Shown here piece after piece: positions 7,938 to 14,865 of a stretch of 64,000 nt of DNA. The position numbers and the translations under genes were made by a program. The stretch spans positions 268,218-332,217 of the forward strand of contig NZ_FNVT01000011.1 in assembly GCF_900108335.1 (NCBI RefSeq). Reading direction: 5' to 3'. Origin of the DNA: Nonomuraea solani (lineage in GTDB: Bacteria; Actinomycetota; Actinomycetes; Streptosporangiales; Streptosporangiaceae). Positions within the stretch are counted from its first letter, which is position 1, and each line of letters starts with the position of its first letter. The notes beneath the pieces were generated by a model. The model was not told the origin of the DNA. It made no database searches and was given only the letters and a program-made list of their open reading frames with translations.

Positions 7938-9358
7938 TGAACCTGCCCCCGGTCGCGAGGACCACCGAAGACCTGCTGGCGGAGGTGGCCCGGCTCAGGG
8001 CGCACGACCTGCCCGTCCGCGGCGGCCAGGTGACCGCCTACGTCTACGACACCGGCCGGGCGGAGGTGCACGACGCGGCGACGCGGGCCTACCTGGAGAT
8101 GCTGGAGGTCAACTGCCTCGACCCGACCGCGTTCCCGAGCGTGGTCGCGATGGAGCGGCAGGTCGTCGGCGCGGTCGCCGACCTGCTCGGCGGCGGTCAC
8201 GGCGTGTTCACCAGCGGCGGCACCGAGTCGATCATGCTGGCCGTCAAGGCGGCCCGCGACCTGGCCGGTCGTGACCGCGCCAACCTGGTGCTGCCGGTCA
8301 CCGCGCATCCCGCCTTCCACAAGGCGGCCCATTACCTGGGCGTGGCGGTCGTCGCCGTGCCGGTGGACCTGGAGACGTACAAGGTGCGGGCGGAGGACGT
8401 CGCGGCGGCGATCGACGAGGACACGATCCTCGTCGTGGCCTCCGCGCCGTCCTATCCCCAGGGCGTGATCGATCCGGTGGCGGAGGTCGCCGCCGTGGCC
8501 GCGGCGGCGGGGGTGCCCTGTCACGTGGACGCGTGCGTGGGCGGCTGGCTGCTGCCGTGGCTGCGGGAGGCGGGCGCGGCGATCCCGCCGTTCGACCTGT
8601 CGGTGCCGGGGGTCACGTCGATCTCGTGCGACCTGCACAAGTTCGGATACTCCCCCAAGGGCGCCTCGGTCGTGCTCTTCGCCGATCCGGCGATGCGGCG
8701 CAAGGCGTACTTCGCCTCGGCCGGCTGGCCCGGTTACACGATCATCAACGCGACCGTGCAGAGCTCCAGGTCGGCCGGGCCGCTCGGCGGCGCCTGGGCC
8801 ACGCTGCAGGCGCTGGGCCGGCAGGGCTACCTGGAGCTGGGCCGCGCCACGCTGGAGGCGACGGCCGAACTGCGGGCGGGCCTCGCCGTGATCCCGGGGC
8901 TGCGGGTGCTCGGGGAGCCCGAGTCATCGCTGGTGGCGTTCGCGGGGGACGGGATCGACGTGTTCGTGCTGGCGGACGAGGCGCGGGCGCGGGGCTGGTT
9001 CCTGCAGCCGCAGCTCTCCTACGCGGGCATCCCGGCCAACCTGCACATCACGGTCACCGGGGTCACTCTGGCGGGCGTCGAGGCCATGCTGAAGGTGATC
9101 GCCGAGTCGGCCGAGGCGGCCCGCCGGCGCGGCCCCGCCGTGCTGCCCGAGGGGCTGGTCGAGCTGGTGGCGGAGCTGGATCTGGAGGCGATCGACGACG
9201 CGACGTTCGCCGAGCTGAGCGCCTCGGTCGGAGTGGACCTGCGACCGGGGGCCGGGCAGCCGGAGATGGCCGTGGTCAACGCCGTCCTGGACGCGCTGCC
9301 GGCCGCCGCCAGGGAGGCGGTGCTGGTGCGGTTCCTGTCCAGCATGTACGCCACGTAG
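7937..9358 (+). CDS. PLP-dependent decarboxylase/lyase, sphingosine-1-phosphate-lyase-like
   Basis: A 473-residue fold-type I PLP enzyme of the group II decarboxylase branch. Visible features are the phosphate-anchoring loop TSGGTESIMLAVKAAR, the aromatic-stacking His region TAHPAFHKAA, the cofactor Asp in HVDACVGGW, and the Schiff-base lysine in CDLHKFGYSPKG (about K235). The order and the SPKG sequence match bacterial sphingosine-1-phosphate-lyase-like and glutamate/tyrosine-decarboxylase-like proteins. The reaction would be C-C cleavage of a phosphorylated amino alcohol or decarboxylation of an amino acid; sequence alone does not decide. The roughly 80-residue C-terminal tail is unusual and Asp/Glu-rich. 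GTG at 7937 is chosen because the promoter fits leaderless initiation. It is not in an operon with its neighbours. Confidence 0.85.
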   Translation: MNLPPVARTTEDLLAEVARLRAHDLPVRGGQVTAYVYDTGRAEVHDAATRAYLEMLEVNCLDPTAFPSVVAMERQVVGAVADLLGGGHGVFTSGGTESIMLAVKAARDLAGRDRANLVLPVTAHPAFHKAAHYLGVAVVAVPVDLETYKVRAEDVAAAIDEDTILVVASAPSYPQGVIDPVAEVAAVAAAAGVPCHVDACVGGWLLPWLREAGAAIPPFDLSVPGVTSISCDLHKFGYSPKGASVVLFADPAMRRKAYFASAGWPGYTIINATVQSSRSAGPLGGAWATLQALGRQGYLELGRATLEATAELRAGLAVIPGLRVLGEPESSLVAFAGDGIDVFVLADEARARGWFLQPQLSYAGIPANLHITVTGVTLAGVEAMLKVIAESAEAARRRGPAVLPEGLVELVAELDLEAIDDATFAELSASVGVDLRPGAGQPEMAVVNAVLDALPAAAREAVLVRFLSSMYAT

Positions 9359-9379
9359 CCGGATGAAATGAGGGTATAT

Positions 9380-9411
9380 CCCCGCTGCCGGAGTGGACCC
9401 CGGCAGCGGGG
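9380..9411. terminator. Bidirectional hairpin between convergent genes
   Basis: A perfect 12-bp GC-rich stem (CCCCGCTGCCGG at 9380-9391 with CCGGCAGCGGGG at 9400-9411) and an 8-base loop. There is no U tract, but its position between the convergent PLP-enzyme and lipoprotein genes suggests termination in both directions. Confidence 0.7.
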
Positions 9412-9470
9412 GACGGCGCGATCGTCTCTTCCCTGCCCGCCGCCTCCGCAGGGCGAATACGTGAGGCCGC

Positions 9471-10598
9471 TCAGGTGAGCGACACGATGGCGATGCCCAG
9501 GCACATCTCGTCACTGGTGCCGGCGCCCCAGACCACGTAACGGGGCGGCAGCTCGCGCAGTTGCGGCAGCATGGAGCGCAGTTTCGCGTCGTGCGTGCAC
9601 GTCACCCGTACGACATCGCCCTTCTTGACGTCGACCGGCGCGGGCAGCACCCGCAGCGCCTGGTCGTCGAAGTTGTACTCGGGGACGTCGAGCAGCGTCC
9701 TGGCGCCCGGCTTGCCGGGATTGAGCTCGACCTTGATGGAGCGGCCGAGCAGGTGCATGTGACCGGCCAGCCCGTGGATCACGGCGGGGCCCTCCATGCG
9801 CTGATCGCAGTACTGGGTCGGCCCGGGCTTCTTGCGGCCGCAGAACTGCTCCGTCTCCCCCACGTCCTGCTGGATCTCGGCGCCGAAGCGGCGGCCGACG
9901 TCCTTGATCGCCGCGGCCCTGTCGCACAGCGGCCCTGACTCCTGCGGCGTGCAGGGCAGCTCGACCGGCGCGGCGAACAACGCGGTCTCCAGGGGACGCA
10001 GCACGCGGTCGGTGACCCGCAGCCGGATGCTCGACTTGTCCGTGCCCGGCTCGCCCTTCACGCCCAGCAGGTTGTAGTGCACCTGCATGACGAGCCGGCT
10101 GCCCGGCGGCAGGTCGTAGCCGTAGCGGGCGTCGAGGAGCGTCTCGTTGGTGCCGGGGGCCCAGTGCGTCACCCAGGACGACTCTCCGACGCCTTCGTCA
10201 CCGAAGCAGGTCCAGCCCTGTCCCGGGGTCTTGTCGTCGAGCTTGCGGGCGTTCGCGGCCTGCTCGGGGCCGAGCCTGAAGAAGATCGCGTGGTGGACGA
10301 CCTCGGTGTTCTGCGGCTGGAACTGGGCGCCGGTCAGGGACACCCGGCTCGCCAGCCGGGGGTCGATGAGGAAGCAGCGGTAGTCGTCCGTGCCGCCGTT
10401 GGGGCCGGTGGGCCGGTACGGCTCGTCCATGGTGAGGTTGACGAACCGCTCACCGTCGCGGAGCGGGGCCGCCGCCGGAGCGGCCGACCTGGCGGGGTGC
10501 CCCGAGTGGCCGGCCGGGGCGGCGGTCGTGGCCGCGCCGCACGAAGCGAGCAGGACGACCACCAGGAGTAAGGCGGCCGTCCGGAGATATCGGTTCAT
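9471..10598 (-). CDS. Copper type II ascorbate-dependent monooxygenase-like lipoprotein
   Basis: A 375-residue exported protein with a lipobox (LLASC, Cys20) and a Pro/Ala/His-rich linker. The body resembles the peptidylglycine/dopamine beta-monooxygenase fold. VVHHAIF (about residues 99-105) gives a His pair for one copper site; LVMQVHYN (about 168-175) and GHMHLLGRSIKVEL (about 279-292) supply further His; and a Met in GTSDEMCLG (about 360-368) fits the Met ligand of the second copper. Several Cys could form disulfides (YRCFLID, WTCFGDE, ELPC, FCGRK, QYCDQ). A copper-dependent hydroxylase on the outer membrane face is therefore likely, but the substrate is unknown. It is monocistronic and separated from upstream genes by about 100 bp. 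Confidence 0.72.
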   Translation of the reverse strand: MNRYLRTAALLLVVVLLASCGAATTAAPAGHSGHPARSAAPAAAPLRDGERFVNLTMDEPYRPTGPNGGTDDYRCFLIDPRLASRVSLTGAQFQPQNTEVVHHAIFFRLGPEQAANARKLDDKTPGQGWTCFGDEGVGESSWVTHWAPGTNETLLDARYGYDLPPGSRLVMQVHYNLLGVKGEPGTDKSSIRLRVTDRVLRPLETALFAAPVELPCTPQESGPLCDRAAAIKDVGRRFGAEIQQDVGETEQFCGRKKPGPTQYCDQRMEGPAVIHGLAGHMHLLGRSIKVELNPGKPGARTLLDVPEYNFDDQALRVLPAPVDVKKGDVVRVTCTHDAKLRSMLPQLRELPPRYVVWGAGTSDEMCLGIAIVSLT

Positions 10599-10706
10599 GT
10601 ATCAACAGTCGCCCGCGAGAGCGCGCCGGGCATCCTTCCACAGGACGTTTCCGTCTCGTACTCCGGAAGGACGACGCCGTCAGACCAGGGTCGCGCTCCG
10701 GCCGGA

Positions 10707-11372
10707 TCAGTCCTCGTTCAGTCGCTCCTGGGCGAACGAGCGGATCTCCTCCTGCTCGACCTTGGCCGCCTGCTCCAGGAGGCTCGTGTCCTCCGGGCCG
10801 GACAGGCTCGCGGCGGCCGCCGCGGCGAACAGCTTGGTCACCGGGTCGCCCGCCTCCAGCCGGATGACGATGCCGCCCAGGTCGGGCTCCTCGCCGTCCT
10901 GGAGGATCAGCCACTCGGCCAGCTCCTTGATCTGACCGGGGGGCAGGGAGGCCGCCCCGGCTTCGAGCTGTTCGAGTGAGGCGTCGGACAGGAACTCGAG
11001 GACCTTCCAGCGGACGGCGCTCTCCGGGTCCTGGCTCAGGGTCATGACCTGCGCGACGATGGGCCCGTGGCGCTCGTCGGCGTTCTCCAGTGCCACCACG
11101 ATGGCGTCGTACCGTACACCGAGGATCGGGCTGGACAGCAGGGCCGGGACCTCGTCGATCAGCGGCGCGCCGAGGTCGCCCAACTCCGACAGCAACCAGG
11201 TCGCCGTGCGCAGGATCCGGTCATCACCGCAGTGGAGCAGCCTGGCGAGGTTATCGGCCGGGTAGCCCGCGTAGAAGGCGCTGAGGAGGTCGTTGGCGGC
11301 CGGGCCCAAAACGTCGTCGGGCGGAAGCGCGAGGATGCGCTCGATCAGATCCTCGCCTGCTTGCGCCTGCAT
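10707..11372 (-). CDS. HEAT-like repeat protein next to T7SS effector (putative immunity or partner)
   Basis: An acidic, all-helical protein of about 221 residues starting MQAQAGEDLIERIL. It is built of HEAT-like helical pairs (RILRTATWLLSELGD, then GVRYDAIVVALENADE, SAVRWKVLEFLSDAS and DPVTKLFAAAAAASL). ATG at 11372 lies just past the upstream stop at 11378; an alternative in-frame GTG at 11411 would overlap that gene by 34 bases. Either way the two genes are tightly linked. In polymorphic-toxin and type VII secretion loci, small acidic helical-repeat proteins directly downstream of an effector are often immunity proteins. That role is an inference from context; the sequence proves only the helical-repeat fold. 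Confidence 0.65.
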   Translation of the reverse strand: MQAQAGEDLIERILALPPDDVLGPAANDLLSAFYAGYPADNLARLLHCGDDRILRTATWLLSELGDLGAPLIDEVPALLSSPILGVRYDAIVVALENADERHGPIVAQVMTLSQDPESAVRWKVLEFLSDASLEQLEAGAASLPPGQIKELAEWLILQDGEEPDLGGIVIRLEAGDPVTKLFAAAAAASLSGPEDTSLLEQAAKVEQEEIRSFAQERLNED

Positions 11373-11377
11373 CAGAT

Positions 11378-12487
11378 CTACCACTTCCTCTTCCTCTGCT
11401 GCTCCGCCCACTCCGCGTCAGTGGGATACCTGTCGGCTTGGGCCTGCGAGCCCCCACTGTAGTTGCCCCCGCTGGAGGAGGGCGTCGAGTCCACGTCCGC
11501 GTCGTACTGCTTTCGCCGGATGCTGTCGTTGAGGTCTTTGAGCGCCCTCTCTTCTCTTCTGATCCGCTCCGCGTGCCCGGCCTCCCAGCCCTTCTGGTCC
11601 TCCTCCCGCTTCCGCGCCTTGATGCTCTTCTCCAGCGCGGCCCTGGCCTCCTTCGCCTGCTTCTCCGTCATGCCCTTGGCGCTGCTGGGCGGATCGCCGT
11701 GGATTCGTCCGTCATGGCGTGAGCCGTTGTTCGAGTTCCGGGAGAAGAAGCCGCCGCCGCCTCTACGGCTGCTGTCGCCGCGACCGTTGCCTCGGTTGTT
11801 GTCCCGCCTGTTGTTGCGGCCCATCCGGGCGATGCCGTCCTGAACGGACCGGGGGCCGGTCGGGTTTCGCAGGCCGGACGTTCGCAACGGGACTCCGCCG
11901 CGCGGGCCGGCCACGGCCAGGCGTGGGCCCGGGCCTCCTGGGCGGCGCAGGTCGTCCAGGATGCGGCGCATCGGGTCGGTGATCCGGCGGCGCACGATGG
12001 GCCCGATCACCTTGCCGGTGCCCTCGCTGCCCTCGCGCAGCACCCTCCTGACCGCCTGCCGCGACGCCAGCACCCGGGCCGTCGCCAGCGTCGCCCCGGC
12101 CGCCCCGCCGAACATCAGCGCCTTGGCCACGGCGACCGAGGTGAACACCGCCTGGGTGCCCGCCGCCACCTTCACGGCGGCCACCACGGAAGCGGTGCCC
12201 TCCAGGGCCACCGGCGTCATCCTCATCGCCGAGTTCGCCTGGGCGACGTGGCCGTTCTGCGCGCCGGTCTTCTCCCAGTGGGTCTCCATGCTGGTGGCCG
12301 ACTGGCCGTGGTAGACCTGCTGCGTGGTGCGGACCGCCGTGTCGGCACCGGCCGCGGCGGGGGCCGTACCTGCCTGGGAGACCCGAGAGGCGTTGCCCTC
12401 GGCCCTGACGTCGTCCTCGTTCATGTTCGGCCAGGGGCCGAGCAGCTGCATCATCCCGGCCGCCTCCGGGGGAAGCATCACAGCCAT
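11378..12487 (-). CDS. Type VII secretion effector-like protein with variable C-terminus
   Basis: A 369-residue protein in three parts. Residues 1-150 resemble WXG100/PPE-like helical N-termini of actinobacterial T7SS substrates, with MLPPEAAGMMQLLGPWPN and a helical region ending near METHWEKTGAQNGHV. Residues 115-155 are a hydrophobic Ala/Val-rich stretch (SVVAAVKVAAGTQAVF, then AKALMFGGAAGATLATARVL). The C-terminal half is basic and low complexity (RNNRRDNNRGNGRGDSSRR) followed by a charged coiled-coil of about 60 residues ending WAEQQRKRKW. No known nuclease, ADP-ribosylating or deaminase motif is visible. ATG at 12487 overlaps the EspC-like gene by 10 bases, giving translational coupling. 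An effector or toxin role is inferred. Confidence 0.6.
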   Translation of the reverse strand: MAVMLPPEAAGMMQLLGPWPNMNEDDVRAEGNASRVSQAGTAPAAAGADTAVRTTQQVYHGQSATSMETHWEKTGAQNGHVAQANSAMRMTPVALEGTASVVAAVKVAAGTQAVFTSVAVAKALMFGGAAGATLATARVLASRQAVRRVLREGSEGTGKVIGPIVRRRITDPMRRILDDLRRPGGPGPRLAVAGPRGGVPLRTSGLRNPTGPRSVQDGIARMGRNNRRDNNRGNGRGDSSRRGGGGFFSRNSNNGSRHDGRIHGDPPSSAKGMTEKQAKEARAALEKSIKARKREEDQKGWEAGHAERIRREERALKDLNDSIRRKQYDADVDSTPSSSGGNYSGGSQAQADRYPTDAEWAEQQRKRKW

Positions 12488-12798
12488 GTGCGACCGAGCT
12501 GCTGGACGTGTTCGGTGTTGGTGGCCTCGCCGTCGCGCGTGTTCCTGACCACGGTGTCCAGGCCGTCGCCGGTGTCGGCCATCACCGTGGACAGTCCGTC
12601 GAGCGCCGCCATGGACACCGCGCGGCACTCGGCGTAGATCGAAGTGAAAATGCCGAACAGGCCGTCGTCCCCGAACGTGGACACTCCGTCGCCGCGGGCC
12701 CTGAGCGGGTCGAGCGCGGCGTTGTAGTCCTCCGCATGGGTCCTGATCCTGGTGGCTTCCTGCCCCACCGCCCCCAAGGCGATCTCAAGTCCCGTCAT
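12478..12798 (-). CDS. EspC/WXG100-like T7SS partner protein
   Basis: A small protein of about 106 residues (MTGLEIALGAVGQEATRIR) made of two long amphipathic helices around an FGDDGLF turn. This is the pattern of the T7SS_ESX_EspC family and WXG100-like targets. Such proteins pair with a larger secreted partner and carry it to the ESX membrane machinery. The start at 12798 is chosen over the upstream GTG-containing extension because TATGGT at 12806-12811 on this strand would give a leaderless transcript. The 3' end overlaps the effector-like gene by 10 bases. No ESX ATPase or membrane core genes are in the window, so secretion would depend on a system elsewhere. Confidence 0.65.
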   Translation of the reverse strand: MTGLEIALGAVGQEATRIRTHAEDYNAALDPLRARGDGVSTFGDDGLFGIFTSIYAECRAVSMAALDGLSTVMADTGDGLDTVVRNTRDGEATNTEHVQQLGRTWL

Positions 12799-12936
12799 GC
12801 CCACGCACCATATCGTCACATGTCATGATCATTTCGGCACTTGTCATTCATGAGACCTACATCTCAATGTCAAGATCACGTGCGGATATGTCTAGACTGG
12901 TCGGCTGTTCGCTCTCCTGAAAGCCGGAGGTCCGAC

Positions 12937-13326
12937 ATGCGGCCACCCACCCCGGACAACGACGCCGAATTCCTCCTCGAATACGCCGCCCAAGGCCAGC
13001 GGGTCATCCGTGACCTGCAGGCGGCCCAGTCCGCCATCCGGCAGCTCGAAGGCGTGGCCAGGAGCAAGGACGGGCTGCTCGAAGCGGCCGCCGACGGCGA
13101 GGGCGGCCTGACCCGGCTCCTCATCGACCCACGGGCGCTGCGGCTCAGGGAGCCGGCGCTCGGCCGTGAGGTCGCCGCCGTGCTGCGGGCGGCCCAGGAG
13201 GAGGCGGCGCGCATGGCGCAGGAGATCGCGGACGCGGCGGAGGGCGCCACCGCGATGCCCCAGCCGCTCGACGAGACCTTCGTACGCGAGCGGGTCGAGC
13301 AGGCCGCCCGCGATCTTCTTCACTAG
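12937..13326 (+). CDS. YbaB/EbfC-family protein (first copy)
   Basis: A 129-residue protein beginning MRPPTPDNDAEFLLEYAAQG. An N-terminal helix with coiled-coil character leads into a compact domain, GGLTRLLIDPRALRLREPALGREVAAVLRAAQEEA, matching the beta-hairpin and helix of YbaB/EbfC nucleoid-associated proteins. In Actinobacteria such proteins are often encoded beside WXG100/EspC genes and may be T7SS-linked rather than chromatin proteins. The ATG at 12937 has GGAGG six bases upstream; a longer frame to 12841 lacks a ribosome site. It is divergent from the EspC-like gene and 15 bases ahead of a second YbaB-like gene. Confidence 0.72.
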   Translation: MRPPTPDNDAEFLLEYAAQGQRVIRDLQAAQSAIRQLEGVARSKDGLLEAAADGEGGLTRLLIDPRALRLREPALGREVAAVLRAAQEEAARMAQEIADAAEGATAMPQPLDETFVRERVEQAARDLLH

Positions 13327-13341
13327 GCCGGGGAGGCAAGC

Positions 13342-13719
13342 GTGCACGGTCAGCGGTTCGACCCCGCCGACATCACGGAGCAGGGCATCGACGAGGTGGC
13401 CCGCCAGGGCGAGCGGGTGCTGGCCTGGCTTGAGACGGCGCAGGCGGACCTCGACCAGATCGTCGGCGCGGGCGAGGCGGCGGCGGGCCAGGTCAAGGCG
13501 ACCGTGGACGTGAACGGCCGGGTCCTCGACGTCACCTACGGATCCCGCGCGCTGCGCGTGGACAGCCGCGAGCTGGCCGCGCAGACGCTCGCCGCCGTGG
13601 CCGCGGCCTGCGCGGACGCCCAGCGCCAGACGCACGACCTCATGCGCGAGGCCATGCCCGGCTTCGACCCGGTGGCGGCGACCCAAGAGTTCCAGCGCCT
13701 GCTGACCGACTGGAGCTGA
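13342..13719 (+). CDS. YbaB/EbfC-family protein (second copy)
   Basis: A 125-residue protein. Helix 1 spans about residues 12-50 (VARQGERVLAWLETAQADLDQI). Strands follow in VKATVDVNGRVLDVTYG, the hallmark hairpin of the YbaB fold, then helix VDSRELAAQTLAAVAAACADAQRQTHDLM. It starts with GTG preceded by GGGAGG. It follows the first copy by 15 bases and the two probably form a heteromeric pair. The gene converges on the histidine kinase with only three bases between stops. Association with the divergent effector genes suggests a shared T7SS-related role; DNA binding is possible but unproven. Confidence 0.75.
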   Translation: MHGQRFDPADITEQGIDEVARQGERVLAWLETAQADLDQIVGAGEAAAGQVKATVDVNGRVLDVTYGSRALRVDSRELAAQTLAAVAAACADAQRQTHDLMREAMPGFDPVAATQEFQRLLTDWS

Positions 13720-13722
13720 CCC

Positions 13723-14814
13723 TCACGCCGGTGCTGTGGGGAAGGTCGCCTCCACGTGGAAGCCGCCGTCATCCCCCGGCCCGGTCTCCAGCTCCCCGCC
13801 CGCCACCTCGACCCGCCGCCGCAGGTCGAGCAGGCTCATGCCCGGCTCGCTGGCGGCGACCCAGGCGTCCGGCTGCCCGGCGGTGTTGCGGACGCCGAGC
13901 CGGACGAAGCCGTGCGTGTAGCGGACCCGCACCCGCACGTCCGCCCCCGGCGCGTGCTTGCGCACGTTGGCCAGGGCCTCCTGCACCACCAGGTACGCCG
14001 TCCGCCCCACCAGCCCCGACACGGGCACCGGCGTGCCGTCCACGGTCAGCTCGACGGGCATCCCGTCAAGGGCCGACTCGGTCACCAGGGACCGCAGGTC
14101 GGGCAGGGGCAGCCCCAGGTCGAAGCCCTCACCGGTGTCCCGCCGCAGCAGCGCGACCATGTGCCGCAGCTCGTCCAGCGCCTCGCACCCGGTCGCGCGG
14201 ATGTCCTCGGCCGACGCCCTGGCCCGCTCGTCCCCTGCGGCCGCGCCCAGCACCCCGGCCTGGAGCACCATCCGGCTCACGCGGTGGGTGACCACGTCGT
14301 GCATCTCGCCCGCCAGCCGCTCGCGCTCGACCCGTTCCGAGCGTTCGGCCAGCTCGTCGCGGAGCCGGTCGCGGACGGAGACGTACAGGCCGTACATGAC
14401 CGCGAGCGCGATCACGGCCTCGGTGCGGGCGACCAGCGGCAGCCGGTCGGGCAGAGTCAGCACCGCGAGGGCCAGGACGATCACCGGCAGCCACCGGGGA
14501 AGCCCGCGGTGCCGCTCGGCCGTTAACGCCATCGCGCCGTAGGCGGCGAACGCGCACGCGGGCGGCCAGATCGGGGCGCCGGCCGCCGGGGGCGGGAACA
14601 CGGCGGGGACGAGCACGGACAGCACGGACAGGACGATCGCGGTGCCCGCGCTGATCCAGGCGACGGTGAGGGGCGCCCGGCGCATCCACAGCACCGGCAG
14701 CGCCCCCGCCAGCAGGATCACCAGACCCGGGCCCGGGTAGCCGATCGTCGGCGTCAAGCCTGCCGCGACCAGGACCGCGACCGCGTCGATCGGCCGCGGA
14801 CGGGCACCGTCCAC
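13723..14814 (-). CDS. Orphan NarL-type sensor histidine kinase
   Basis: A 363-residue membrane kinase. About residues 10-155 contain four to six transmembrane helices with almost no extracellular loops. A dimerisation helix and HisKA_3 phosphoacceptor motif, EMHDVVTHRVSRMVLQAGV, lie near residues 167-185, with the phosphorylated His in the EMHD box. The HATPase region shows the N-box VQEALANVRKHAPGA and a GMSLLDLRRRVEVAGGEL segment. The G1 region (VRNTAGQP) is poorer than the usual DDG motif. Such kinases nearly always sit next to a NarL/FixJ response regulator; none is within the window, so it is an orphan. It starts with GTG. Confidence 0.85.
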   Translation of the reverse strand: MDGARPRPIDAVAVLVAAGLTPTIGYPGPGLVILLAGALPVLWMRRAPLTVAWISAGTAIVLSVLSVLVPAVFPPPAAGAPIWPPACAFAAYGAMALTAERHRGLPRWLPVIVLALAVLTLPDRLPLVARTEAVIALAVMYGLYVSVRDRLRDELAERSERVERERLAGEMHDVVTHRVSRMVLQAGVLGAAAGDERARASAEDIRATGCEALDELRHMVALLRRDTGEGFDLGLPLPDLRSLVTESALDGMPVELTVDGTPVPVSGLVGRTAYLVVQEALANVRKHAPGADVRVRVRYTHGFVRLGVRNTAGQPDAWVAASEPGMSLLDLRRRVEVAGGELETGPGDDGGFHVEATFPTAPA

Positions 14815-14865
14815 GGCCTCATCGTACGATCACCCGCCGACCCTGCCCACCCTCTGATCGGCCAC

